From Nymphaea colorata (taxonomy: Eukaryota > Streptophyta > Magnoliopsida > Nymphaeales > Nymphaeaceae): a stretch of DNA of 64,000 bases. Where the stretch lies: positions 9,551,001 to 9,615,000 of the forward strand of contig NC_045148.1 of NCBI RefSeq assembly GCF_008831285.2. The letters run 5' to 3'. The notes beneath the pieces are model-generated. The model worked only from the letters and a program-made list of their open reading frames with translations. It ran no database searches and was not told where the DNA came from. This document shows positions 43,650 through 56,355 of the stretch, in pieces (the first letter of the stretch is position 1; every line of letters begins with the position of its first letter). The translations under genes and the position numbers were made by a program.

Positions 43650-45100
43650 GCTTCTCTAAAATCTACCCTTTTATTTGATCAGTCGGTCTCGATCGTCATC
43701 CCCAACTACAATAAACGAGAAATCTGCACATTATCATATTCACTTATTTATAAAAAACTAATTAAACTGATGACAAGAACTACTCATCAAATGACAACAT
43801 AAAAGAATATAATAGATTTTCGTGAGATATGGTCTCATTAAACAGCCATAAATGGCAAAAAGTTACCAGAACACACTTATTATCAAATATGAAATAAGTT
43901 TAAAAAAAGGAAATAGCACCCTGTCTCATGGGTGTGTGGTGATGACGTTGTAATCAACCAAGCCTATATAGAATCTCTAGAGACTAAAAGAAGGGTTGAA
44001 TATGATTGTTATATATTTGAACATATTCAACAAATACAACACTAAATTGTAAAAAATTTAAACAAAAAATAAAATGATACCTAACTTGTAGAAGAAATCA
44101 TGAAGTCAAACTTAGTAAATATTATAAAGAGACAAGTCTATAAATAACTTTTGAGAGAGAAAAGTAAGAACTAACAATAAATTTATCATAAAAAACATTT
44201 AACATGAAAAGATTTCTTAGCAAGTTAATCCTTGTCTGAAATGAATTAAAAAAACTATCATGTCTAATAAAAGTTTATATTTAAACCGTCGTCTAAAGCC
44301 CAACATCATAAACCTGAGTAAAAAAAACAATCATAAATGAGCTATTCACTAAAACAAAAGATATGCAAATCAAATAGCTCAATAACAAGTCTTGAAAAAA
44401 AAAGATAATGATAAGAGTATGTCAATATAAGATAAATAACCTTTTAACTTTTTAAAAGCCTAAGAATATATAATCATACAAAGCAAATTGAAGTAGTACA
44501 TAAAATTTGACAAAAATGTATAATCCTGTAATGAATAGAAGAAATGACACCATATCTTTCATTGATGTTAAAGATATAGTAAAAAGTTAGGTACAAAAGC
44601 TTCATAGATCCCCAAACCATATCTTAAATTGAAAAACTTCAAACAAACTCATCATACAAAAGCATTTAAAAATGAGAAAAATAAGACGTGAAGCTCTTAA
44701 AGTAGTAATATCAGGAAAATGAATAACTTGAGTTAGCTTTTAAATCTAATTAACAATGTGCACGTAATATAAATAAAAAAAAATGACAACACATATTGGA
44801 TGGACATTTAAGGATGTAGTAAAAGTTATCACCACAAGCTCCAAGCATCATTAAAAAAAGCTCAATAAATTCCCAAACCAGGTCTTCGAAATGGAAAACT
44901 CTAAAAAAAATTATCATCAAAAAAGTATTTAGAATCAGAAAATGTTTAATTAAGATAAATCATATTCATCAAAAAAATGAGAAAAAAGAAAATGTTTTGT
45001 CCACGAACCAGTAATCTCAAGAAATTGAATAGCTTCAATAATGTAATGTTTAACCAAGCTAAATCTTATTCATCAGCAATGAGAAAAAAAGAACGTGAAA
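43650..45100. other. AT-rich spacer, unit 1
   Basis: Very A-rich sequence with no open frame worth noting and no transposon signature. Repeated almost unchanged in units 2 and 3. Confidence 0.7.
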
Positions 45101-45147
45101 GTCCATGAAGCAGCAATCTCAAGAAACTGAATAACTAAGTGTGATGA

Positions 45148-45181
45148 CTGAGAAATAAACTTTCAGAAATTTATTTCTCAG
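45148..45181. repeat. unit hairpin, unit 2
   Basis: Same 12-bp stem and loop as 38438-38471. Confidence 0.95.
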
Positions 45182-45210
45182 ATGAAAAAAAAAATATATT
45201 GCCAGGTTAA

Positions 45211-47737
45211 GGGGAAGAAGGGAGCAAGGGAGGAAGAAGAGAGCGAGCGAGGAAGAAGGGAGCGACGAGGAACGGCAGGCAGAGAAAGAAGGGATGGAGG
45301 GAGGAGGAAGAAGGGAGCGAAGGAGGAAGAAGGGAGCGAGGAAGGAAAAAGGGAGGCGGAAGGGAGCGAGGAAGAAGGCAAGCGATGAAGGAAGAAGGGA
45401 AGGAGGTAGGCAGAAGGGAGCGAGGAAGAAGGCGAGCGACGAAGGAAGAAGGGAGGCAGAAGAAGAAGGGAACGATGGAGGAGAAAGAAGGGAGAGAGGG
45501 AGGAAGAAGGGAGGCAGGGGAGGAAGAAGAAGGGAAGCGCAGGAAGAAGGGAGGGAGGGAGGCAGAGGAAGAAGGGAGGCAGAGGAAGAAGGAGGTAGGG
45601 AGGAAGAAGGAAGGCCGAGGAAGGAGGAAGGAAGAAGGGAGCCAACGAAGGAAGAAGAAGGGAGGCGCAGGAAGAAGGCAGCAAGGGAGGAAGAAGGAGA
45701 GAGGAAGAAAGGAGGCGCAGGAAGAAGGGAGCAAGGGAGGAAAAAGGAGGGAGGAAGAAGTGAGACACTAGAGGAAGAAGAAGGGAGGCGCAGGAAGAAG
45801 GCAGCGAGGGAGGAAGAAGGGAGGCGCAAAAAGAAGGGAGCGAGGGACGAAGAAGGGAGGCGCAAAAAGAAGGGAGCGAGGGACGAAGAAGGGAGGCAGA
45901 GGAAGGAGGGAGGAAAAAGGAGGCAGCGGAGGAAGAAAGAGGGAGGAAGAAGAGAGGCGCAGGAAGAAAGGAGCGAGGGAGGAAGAAGGGACGCGCAGGA
46001 AGAAGGGAGCAAGGGAGGAAGAAAGAGGGAGGAAGAAGGGAGGAACAGGAAGAAGGGAGAGAGGGAGGAACAACGGAGGCGGAGGAAGGAGGGAGGAAGA
46101 AGGGAGCCACAGGAAGAAGGGAGCGAGGGAGGAAGAAGGGAGGCGAAGGAAGAAGCAGGGAGGAAGAAGGGAGAGGTGTAGGAAGAAGGGAGCAAGGGAG
46201 GAAGAAGGGAGCGAGGGAGGAAGAAGAAGGGAGCGAGGGAGGAAGGAGGAAGGGAGGCGGAGGAAAGAGGAAGGGAGGCGCAGGAAGAGGGGAGCGAAAG
46301 AGGAAGAAGAAGGGAGGCACAGGAAGAAGGGGGGCAGCGGAGGAAGAAGAAGGGAAGAAGGGAGGCAGTAGAGGAAAAAGAATGGAGGTGCAGGAAGAAT
46401 GAAGTGAGGTAGGAAAAAGGGATGCGGAGGAAGAAGAAGGAGGCACAAGAAGAAGGGAGGCAGCGGAGGAAGAAGAAGGGTCCTAAGAAGGGAGGCGTAG
46501 GAAGAAGGGAGCGAGGGAGGAAGAAGAGGAGGCAGCGGAGGAAGAAGAATGGAGGAAGACAGGAAGAAGAGAGCGAGCGAGGAAGAAGGGAGGCAGAGGA
46601 AGGAGGGAGGAAAAGGGAGGCGTTGGAAGGAGGGAGGAAGAAGGGAGGAAGCGGTGGAAGAAGTAGGGAGGAAGAGGGGAGCGAGGGAGGAAGAAGGGAG
46701 CGAAGGAGGAAGAAGGGAGCAAGAACGGAGGCGCATGAAGATGGAGGGAAGAAGAAGGGAGGCGCATGTACAAGGAGGAAGAAGGGAGGCATAGGAAGAA
46801 GGAAGCGAGGGAGGAAGAAGGGAGGCGAAAGAAGGAAGGAGGAAGAAGGGAGGCGGAAGAAGATGGAGGGACAAAGAAGGGAGGCAGCGGAGGAAGAAGA
46901 AGGGTGGCAGTAAAGGAAGAAGGGAGGCAGCGGAGGAAGAAGAAGGGTCCTAAGAAGGGAGGCGTAGGAAGAAGGGAGCGAGGGAGGAAGAAGGAGGAAG
47001 GAAGAAGGGAGGCGTCGGAGGAATAAGAAAGGAGGAAGAAGGGAGGCAGCGGAGGAAGAAGAAGGGAGGCACAAGGAGGAGGAAGGAAGAAGGGAGGCAG
47101 CAGAGGAAGAAGAAGGGAAGCACTGGAAGAAGGGAGGAAGAAGGAAGAGAGGGTTGTAGAAGGAGGGAGGAAGAAGGGAGGCAGCGGAGGAAGAAGAATG
47201 GAGGAAGGCAGGAAGAAGGGGAGAGGAAAAAAGAAGGAGGGAGGAAGAAGGGAGGCGGAGGAAGAAGGGAAGCACAGGAACAAGGGAGACAGCGGAGGAG
47301 GAAGAATGGAGGCAGCGGAGGAAGAAGAAGGGAGGAAGACTGGAAAAAGGTAGCGAGGGGGGAAGAAGGAGGGAGGAATAAGGGAGGCAGCAGAGGAAGA
47401 AGAATGGAGGAAGGCAAGAAGAAGGGAGAGAGGGAGGAAGAAGGAGGGTGGAAGAAGGGAGGCGTTGGAAGGAGGGAGGAAGAAGGGAGGCGGAGGAAGA
47501 AGGGAGGCAGCGGAGGAAGAAGAATGGAGGAAGACAGGAAGAAGGGAGGCGGAGGAAGAAGGAGGGAGGAAGAAGGGAGGCAGCAGAGGAAGTAGGAAGG
47601 AGGGAGGAAGAAGGGAGGCAGTGGAGGAAGAGGAAGGGAGGAAGATAGGAAGAAGGGAGCGAGGGGGGAAGAAGGGAGGCAGCGGTGGAAGAAGAAAGGA
47701 GGCGCAGGAAGAAGGGAACGAGGGAGGCAGCAGAGGT
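45211..47737. repeat. polypurine minisatellite block, unit 2 (2527 bp)
   Basis: Shortest block. Two gggtcctaag landmarks (about 46480 and 46947). It differs from unit 1 by gain and loss of whole 17-20 bp subunits. Confidence 0.95.
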
Positions 47738-49126
47738 AACTGTAAAAAAAAAAAACCGGAAAAACTTTTCCAGCACTCAGCTGGAAAATTTTTTCCAAAA
47801 ATATATTTTCGTTTCCAGCCCCAACAGTCAAAAAAAATTTTCCATGTTTGATAAACTGGAAAAATTTTAAAAATTTGAAATAAGTTTCATGTGCTACCGT
47901 GAATTTCCAGCCCGTCAAACGTTTCCTAAAGGATGCAGTAAGAAAATCTTAACTACATCGATACAGTCACAATGTGTGTCATGCACTCATCCAATAATAA
48001 AAGAATGAAAAGAGAAGAAAGCATAAGCACTGCATCATTATTATTAGTAATGATGCAACATCACACTCTGCCCCCTACTTGTCCCAATGAACAAGCACAT
48101 TATAGGAAGCTTTTCTTTCAACAACATGAAAAGTAACAAAACAATAAAGCCCCCCAAATAAGTATTGAAAAGAAACGTTGTGCAAGTAACTGGCAAAACA
48201 AGGATAACCTTGAGATTCAATAATAAAGTCAACCAATCTGTTGAATCCCCATGCCCGCTCACAAATATTCTTCTCCTTAAATCAAATATTCAACAGAGTC
48301 AAGAGTGAAGTATTAATTGTTTAGCAAGGAGTACTTACTACAAGGAACCCTGAACAAGAACATTATAAGTCCATATTCAAGAACAAAATTAACCCTGAAT
48401 CAAACCAATTTTCTTTTTCTTTTATTTTATACTCACATTGGCAAATATCCTTTGTTACTCAACTTAAGTCTGTGTCTGCAAAAGATTATATAATACTGAA
48501 ATCAACATTGTATAACAAAAACTGCTTCAGATCTTTTGAACCCATCGTGTTTACAAAGTTCAATGTCATTTTCATATGCAACACATAAAGCAGAAAATGG
48601 AAACAGTAAAAAAGAGAACAGAGATGTGTTCAACGACAAACCTAAGCAAGAACTTCCATTCATTCGTCTTCATCTTTGGACAATACAACACCAAATGAAG
48701 GCCTTCTTTGCAAGCTGTTGATTTCCAGAAGCCAGAGTCTCGTTTCATAATAAAATCTCTAACGAGAACATTCATCCTCAATCTAGCGATCAGGTATTTC
48801 ACAAAACCCACAACCACATTGCGCTATTTGTAATCATCCTTAAACAAGCATGACAGTTATACCAAAAGAAATTCAATCCCTGCTGCTTGCAGCCACCTAA
48901 TCACACGCTCATTATTCAACTCTGAGTGACATCTCAAAAACCAATAACAATTTTTCTATAAGAAAGCCAAACAATAACGAATGAACACATCCCAAACTAT
49001 TTTACCAATCACGCAATCCTCACATTTCATCTACTAACCATGACAAAGAAGAAACGCTCAAAATTTTACTCCAATAAAACAAAACAAACTAAGAAAGAGT
49101 GGAATCGGTGGCCCATCTGAACTCAC

Positions 49127-49313
49127 CTTAATAACAACATGCATCCAGACGATATTCTGATGATTAATCTCCAACTGCTTATTCGTTTGCCGTCATGAAT
49201 CTCCCTGTTTCTATCTCGATCTTCATCTCAATGGCACTTTTCATCTCCACCACCAATGCCCATTCAATAACACCACTGCAACAATGTCCAAAGGAGCATT
49301 GATATGCCTCAAT
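49127..49313 (-). other. exon-like segment B, unit 2
   Basis: Same acceptor and donor as 42479-42665. Confidence 0.4.
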
Positions 49314-49419
49314 CTGCAAAAAGAGAACATGGAGAACAAAGAAGAAACACTCAATTTTACTGCAACAAAACAAAAGAAACGAAGAAGGACAACGGAATCA
49401 CTGGCCCATCCATGCTCAC

Positions 49420-49652
49420 CTCAATAACGTCATGCATCTGGACGATATTCTGAAGATTAATCTCCGACAGCTGATTTGTTCGCCGCCATTAAACTCCCTG
49501 TTTCTATCTCAATCTATCTCGATATCTCCAACAGCTGATTCGTTCGCCGCCATTAATCTCCCTGTTTCTATCTCGATCTTGATCTCAATGGCACTTAATC
49601 ATCTCCACCACCACTGTGACAATGTACAACGGAGCATTGATATGCCCTCAAT
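49420..49652 (-). other. exon-like segment A, unit 2
   Basis: Same acceptor and donor as 42772-43004. Confidence 0.4.
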
Positions 49653-51794
49653 CTGCAAAAAGAAAACGCAGTGAACGACAAGAAAATAAACGAAAGGAAC
49701 GAGAGAACAATAAGAACCTCTACATCTTTCACAGGGCATTCTTGCAAGAAATCCTCATCCGCATCATCCGATTGCATCACCATTGTCACCCATTGACATC
49801 CGATGGCTCCGCCTCGTGAACGAACTCCTGCCATTAAAAGAAAGATATGCTGCCCAAAGAGCTCAATGGTGGAGCAAGAAACGATCATGGAGAAAGAAGC
49901 GTGGGAATTTGCCAGCCCTAACATGCAACAAGAAGAAAATCATTGGAGAAAATAGCGACTGACTTTTTTTGTTTTTTTCCTAAAAACCAATGTGGACTCG
50001 AAGAAACTTTATGGCGCATTTGATACCCACCGGCTTTCTTTCTTAGCAGATCAAACGCCATAGAAAGTGCGGGGATCAACCGTTCCACTTCATATGAGAA
50101 AAGAGTGGGCCACCGTCTTACCGATCATTGGGTTGGATCCCCACAAAATATCTGTTGTCAAACCCAAGTGCTGAAAAGAGACCCGATCCATACCTATGAC
50201 CCTTTTCTCGCCATGCTCAACTACATTCAAGACCCTGCTGGTAGCATAAGTCTTGGGCCGTGTTTGAGTCAGGAGACAGCTCAAATGAATTAAATGAGCT
50301 TCTCTAAAATCTACCCTTTTATTTGATCAGTCGGTCTCGATCGTCATCCCCAACTACAATAAACGAGAAATCTGCACATTATCATATTCACTTGTTTATA
50401 AAAAACTAATTAAACTGATGACAAGAACTACTCATCAAATGACAACATAAAAGAATATAATAGATTTTCGTGAGATATGGTCTCATTAAACAGCCATAAA
50501 TGGCAAAAAGTTACCAGAACACACTTATTATCAAATATGAAATAAGTTTAAAAAAAGGAAATAGCACCCTGTCTCATGGGTGTGTGGTGATGACGTTGTA
50601 ATCAACCAAGCCTATATAGAATCTCTAGAGACTAAAAGAAGGGTTGAATATGATTGTTATATATTTGAACATATTCAACAAATACAACACTAAATTGTAA
50701 AAAATTTAAACAAAAAATAAAATGATACCTAACTTGTAGAAGAAATCATGAAGTCAAACTTAGTAAATATTATAAAGAGACAAGTCTATAAATAACTTTT
50801 GAGAGAGAAAAGTAAGAACTAACAATAAATTTATCATAAAAAACATTTAACATGAAAAGATTTCTTAGCAAGTTAATCCTTGTCTGAAATGAATTAAAAA
50901 AACTATCATGTCTAATAAAAGTTTATATTTAAACCGTCGTCTAAAGCCCAACATCATAAACCTGAGTAAAAAAAACAATCATAAATGAGCTATTCACTAA
51001 AACAAAAGATATGCAAATCAAATAGCTCAATAACAAGTCTTGAAAAAAAAAGATAATGATAAGAGTATGTCAATATAAGATAAATAACCTTTTAACTTTT
51101 TAAAACCTAAGAATATATAATCATACAAAGCAAATTGAAGTAGTACATAAAATTTGACAAAAATGTATAATCCTGTAATGAATAGAAGAAATGACACCAT
51201 ATCTTTCATTGATGTTAAAGATATAGTAAAAAGTTAGGTACAAAAGCTTCATAGATCCCCAAACCATATCTTAAATTGAAAAACTTCAAACAAACTCATC
51301 ATACAAAAGCATTTAAAAATGAGAAAAATAAGACGTGAAGCTCTTAAAGTAGTAATATCAGGAAAATGAATAACTTGAGTTAGCTTTTAAATCTAATTAA
51401 CAATGTGCACGTAATATAAATAAAAAAAAATGACAACACATATTGGATGGACATTTAAGGATGTAGTAAAAGTTATCACCACAAGCTCCAAGCATCATTA
51501 AAAAAAGCTCAATAAATTCCCAAACCAGGTCTTCGAAATGGAAAACTCTAAAAAAAATTATCATCAAAAAAGTATTTAGAATCAGAAAATGTTTAATTAA
51601 GATAAATCATATTCATCAAAAAAATGAGAAAAAAGAAAATGTTTTGTCCACGAACCAGTAATCTCAAGAAATTGAATAGCTTCAATAATGTAATGTTTAA
51701 CCAAGCTAAATCTTATTCATCAGCAATGAGAAAAAAAGAACGTGAAAGTCCATGAAGCAGCAATCTCAAGAAACTGAATAACTAAGTGTGATGA

Positions 51795-51828
51795 CTGAGA
51801 AATAAACTTTCAGAAATTTATTTCTCAG
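51795..51828. repeat. unit hairpin, unit 3
   Basis: Same 12-bp stem and loop as 38438-38471. Confidence 0.95.
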
Positions 51829-51857
51829 ATGAAAAAAAAAATATATTGCCAGGTTAA

Positions 51858-54420
51858 GGGGAAGAAGGGAGCAAGGGAGGAAGAAGAGAGCGAGCGAGGA
51901 AGAAGGGAGCGACGAGGAACGGCAGGCAGAGAAAGAAGGGATGGAGGGAGGAGGAAGAAGGGAGCGAAGGAGGAAGAAGGGAGCGAGGAAGGAAAAGGGA
52001 GGCGGAAGGGAGCGAGGAAGAAGGCGAGCGATGAAGGAAGAAGGGAAGGAGGGAGGCAGAAGGGAGCGAGGAAGAAGGCGAGCGACGAAGGAAGAAGGGA
52101 GGCAGAAGAAGAAGGGAACGATGGAGGAGAAAGAAGGGAGAGAGGGAGGAAGAAGGGAGGCAGGGGAGGAAGAAGAAGGGAAGCGCAGGAAGAAGGGAGG
52201 GAGGGAGGCAGAGGAAGAAGGGAGGCAGAGGAAGAAGGAGGTAGGGAGGAAGAAGGAAGGCCGAGGAAGGAGGAAGGAAGAAGGGAGCCAACGGAGGAAG
52301 AAGAAGGGAGGCGCAGGAAGAAGGCAGCAAGGGAGGAAGAAGGAGAGAGGAAGAAAGGAGGCGCAGGAAGAAGGGAGCAAGGGAGGAAAAAGGAGGGAGG
52401 AAGAAGTGAGACACTAGAGGAAGAAGAAGGGAGGCGCAGGAAGAAGGCAGCGAGGGAGGAAGAAGGAAGGCGGAGGAAGAAGGGAGGCAGCGGAGGAAGA
52501 AGAAGGGAGGCGCAAAAAGAAGGGAGCGAGGGACGAAGAAGGGAGGCAGAGGAAGGAGGGAGGAAAAAGGAGGCAGCGGAGGAAGAAAAAGGGAGGAAGA
52601 AGAGAGGCGCAGGAAGAAAGGAGCGAGGGAGGAAGAAGGGAAGCGGAGGAAGAAGAAGGGACGCGCAGGAAGAAGGGAGCAAGGGAGGAAGAAAGAGGGA
52701 GGAAGAAGGGAGGAACAGGAAGAAGGGAGAGAGGGAGGAACAACGGAGGCGGAGGAAGGAGGGAGGAAGAAGGGAGGCACAGGAAGAAGGGAGCGAGGGA
52801 GGAAGAAGGGAGGCGAAGGAAGAAGCAGGGAGGAAGAAGGGAGAGGTGTAGGAAGAAGGGAGCAAGGGAGGAAGAAGGGAGCGAGGGAGGAAGAAGAAGG
52901 GAGCGAGGGAGGAAGGAGGAAGGGAGGCGGAGGAAAGAGGAAGGGAGGCGCAGGAAGAGGGGAGCGAAAGAGGAAGAAGAAGGGAGGCACAGGAAGAAGG
53001 GGGGCAGCGGAGGAAGAAGAAGGGAAGAAGGGAGGGGCAGGAAGAAGGGAGGCAGTAGAGGAAAAAGAATGGAGGTGCAGGAAGAATGAAGTGAGGTAGG
53101 AAAAAGGGATGCGGAGGAAGAAGAAGGGAGGCACAAGAAGAAGGGAGGCAGCGGAGGAAGAAGAAGGGTCCTAAGAAGGGAGGCGTAGGAAGAAGAGGAG
53201 GCAGCGGAGGAAGAAGAATGGAGGAAGACAGCAAGAAGAGAGCGAGCGAGGAAGAAGGGAGGCAGAGGAAGGAGGGAGGAAAAGGGAGGCGTTGGAAGGA
53301 GGGAGGAAGAAGGGAGGAAGCGGTGGAAGAAGTAGGGAGGAAGAGGGGAGCGAGGGAGGAAGAAGTAGGCAGGAAGAAGGGAGCGAAGGAGGAAGAAGGG
53401 AGCAAGAACGGAGGCGCATGAAGATGGAGGGAAGAAGAAGGGAGGCGCATGTACAAGGAGGAAGAAGGGAGGCGTAGGAAGAAGGAAGCGAGGGAGGAAG
53501 AAGGGAGGCGAAGGAAGGAAGGAGGAAGAAGGGAGGCGGAAGAAGATGGAGGGACAAAGAAGGGAGGCAGCGGAGGAAGAAGAAGGGTGGCAGTAAAGGA
53601 AGAAGGGAGGCAGCGGAGGAAGAAGAAGGGTCCTAAGAAGGGAGGCGTAGGAAGAAGGGAGCGAGGGAGGAAGAAGGAGGAAGGAAGAAGGGAGGCGTCG
53701 GAGGAATAAGAAAGGAGGAAGAAGGGAGGCAGCGGAGGAAGAAGAAGGGAGGCACAAGGAGGAGGAAGGAAGAAGGGAGGCAGCAGAGGAAGAAGAAGGG
53801 AAGCACTGGAAGAAGGGAGGAAGAAGGAAGAGAGGGTTGTAGAAGGAGGGAGGAAGAAGGGAGGCAGCGGAGGAAGAAGAATGGAGGAAGGCAGGAAGAA
53901 GGGGGAGAGGAAAAAAGAAGGAGGGAGGAAGAAGGGAGGCGGAGGAAGAAGGGAAGCACAGGAACAAGGGAGACAGCGGAGGAGGAAGAATGGAGGCAGC
54001 AGAGGAAGAAGAAGGGAGGAAGACTGGAAAAAGGTAGCGAGGGGGGAAGAAGGAGGGAGGAATAAGGGAGGCAGCAGAGGAAGAAGAATGGAGGAAGGCA
54101 AGAAGAAGGGAGAGAGGGAGGAAGAAGGAGGGTGGAAGAAGGGAGGCGTTGGAAGGAGGGAGGAAGAAGGGAGGCGGAGGAAGAAGGGAGGCAGCGGAGG
54201 AAGAAGAATGGAGGAAGACAGGAAGAAGGGAGGCGGAGGAAGAAGGAGGGAGGAAGAAGGGAGGCAGCAGAGGAAGTAGGAAGGAGGGAGGAAGAAGGGA
54301 GGCAGTGGAGGAAGAGGAAGGGAGGAAGATAGGAAGAAGGGAGCGAGGGGGGAAGAAGGGAGGCAGCGGTGGAAGAAGAAAGGAGGCGCAGGAAGAAGGG
54401 AACGAGGGAGGCAGCAGAGG
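51858..54420. repeat. polypurine minisatellite block, unit 3 (2563 bp)
   Basis: Nearly identical to the unit 4 block; a 517-codon minus frame translates identically in both. Confidence 0.95.
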
Positions 54421-55809
54421 TAACTGTAAAAAAAAAAAACCAGAAAAACTTTTCCAGCACTCAGCTGGAAAATTTTTTCCAAAAATATATTTTCGTTTCC
54501 AGCCCCAACAGTCAAAAAAAATTTTCCATGTTTGATAAACTGGAAAAATTTTAAAAATTTGAAATAAGTTTCATGTGCTACCGTGAATTTCCAGCCCGTC
54601 AAACGTTTCCTAAAGGATGCAGTAAGAAAATCTTAACTACATCAATACAGTCACAAATGTGTGTCATGCACTCATCCAATAATAAAAGAATGAAAAGAGA
54701 AGAAAGCATAAGCACTGCATCATTATTATTAGTAATGATGCAACATCACACTCTGCCCCTACTTGTCCCAACGAACAAGCACATTATAGGAAGCTTTTCT
54801 TTCAACAACATGAAAAGTAACAAAACAATAAAGCACCCCAAATAAGTATTGAAAAGAAACGTTGTGCAAGTAACTGGCAAAACAAGGATAACCTTGAGAT
54901 TCAATAATAAAGTCAACCAATCTGTTGAATCCCCATGCCCGCTCACAAATATTCTTCTCCTTAAATCAAATATTCAACAGAGTCAAGAGTGAAGTATTAA
55001 TTGTTTAGCAAGGAGTACTTACTACAAGGAACCCTGAACAAGAACATTATAAGTCCATATTCAAGAACAAAATTAACCCTGAATCAAACCAATTTTCTTT
55101 TTCTTTTATTTTATACTCACATTGGCAAATATCCTTTGTTACTCAACTTAAGTCTGTGTCTGCAAAAGATTATATAATACTGAAATCAACATTGTATAAC
55201 AAAAACTGCTTCAGATCTTTTGAACCCATCGTGTTTACAAAGTTCAATGTCATTTTCATATGCAACACATAAAGCAGAAAATGGAAACAGTAAAAAAGAG
55301 AACAGAGATGTGTTCAACGACAAACCTAAGCAAGAACTTCCATTCATTCGTCTTCATCTTTGGACAATACAACACCAAATGAAGGCCTTCTTTGCAAGCT
55401 GTTGATTTCCAGAAGCCAGAGTCTCGTTTCATAATAACATCTCTAACGAGAACATTCATCCGCAATCTAGCGATCAGGTATTTCACAAAACCCACAACCA
55501 CATTGCGCTATTTGTAATCATCCTTAAACAAGCATGACAGTTATACCAAAGAAATTCAATCCCTGCTGCTTGCAGCCACCTAATCACACGCTCATTATTC
55601 AACTCTGAGTGACATCTCAAAAACCAATAACAATTTTTCTATAAGAAAGCCAAACAATAACGAATGAACACATCCCAAACTATTTTACCAATCACGCAAT
55701 CCTCACATTTCATCTACTAACCATGACAAAGAAGAAACGCTCAAAATTTTACTCCAATAAAACAAAACAAACTAAGAAAGAGTGGAATCGGTGGCCCATC
55801 TGAACTCAC

Positions 55810-55996
55810 CTTAATAACAACATGCATCCAGACGATATTCTGATGATTAATCTCCAACTGCTTATTCGTTTGCCGTCATGAATCTCCCTGTTTCTATCTC
55901 GATCTTCATCTCAATGGCACTTTTCATCTCCACCACCAATGCCCATTCAATAACACCACTGCAACAATGTCCAAAGGAGCATTGATATGCCTCAAT
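55810..55996 (-). other. exon-like segment B, unit 3
   Basis: Same acceptor and donor as 42479-42665. Confidence 0.4.
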
Positions 55997-56102
55997 CTGC
56001 AAAAAGAGAACATGGAGAACAAAGAAGAAACACTCAATTTTACTGCAACAAAACAAAAGAAACGAAGAAGGACAACGGAATCACTGGCCCATCCATGCTC
56101 AC

Positions 56103-56355
56103 CTCAATAACGTCATGCATCTGGACGATATTCTGAAGATTAATCTCCGACAGCTGATTTGTTCGCCGCCATTAAACTCCCTGTTTCTATCTCAATCTAT
56201 CTCGATATCTCCAACAGCTGATTCGTTCGCCGCCATTAATCTCCCTGTTTCTATCTCGATCTTGATCTCAATGGCACTTAATCATCTCCACCACCACTGC
56301 CCATTCATTAACACCACTGTGACAATGTACAACGGAGCATTGATATGCCCTCAAT
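56103..56355 (-). other. exon-like segment A, unit 3 (253 bp)
   Basis: As 42772-43004 but with 20 additional bases (gcccattcattaacaccact). Segment B has a similar stretch, so the longer form is probably ancestral. Confidence 0.4.

Larger units (their letters stand above)
38401..45110. repeat. tandem unit 1 (6710 bp)
   Basis: First complete unit. Landmarks in order: cagcaatctcaagaaactga start, hairpin 38438-38471, A/G block 38501-41088, an A-run with inverted motifs (41093-41270), the exon-like region (41400-43300), and the AT-rich spacer (43650-45100). Its A/G block is the longest because the gggtcctaag landmark occurs three times (about 39639, 39895, 40378), against two in the other units. 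Confidence 0.95.
45111..51757. repeat. tandem unit 2 (6647 bp)
   Basis: Same order of parts as unit 1. Outside the A/G block it differs from unit 1 by only scattered single bases. Like unit 1, it lacks a 20-bp segment present in units 3 and 4 (within segment A). Confidence 0.95.

Noticed and set aside
49595-49924. 109-codon minus frame repeated in every unit (MLGLANSHASF...) as a conserved gene
   Set aside because: It is conserved only because the whole unit is. It runs through a likely intron and an acceptor site, and units 3 and 4 change its end. Kept as exon-like context only.
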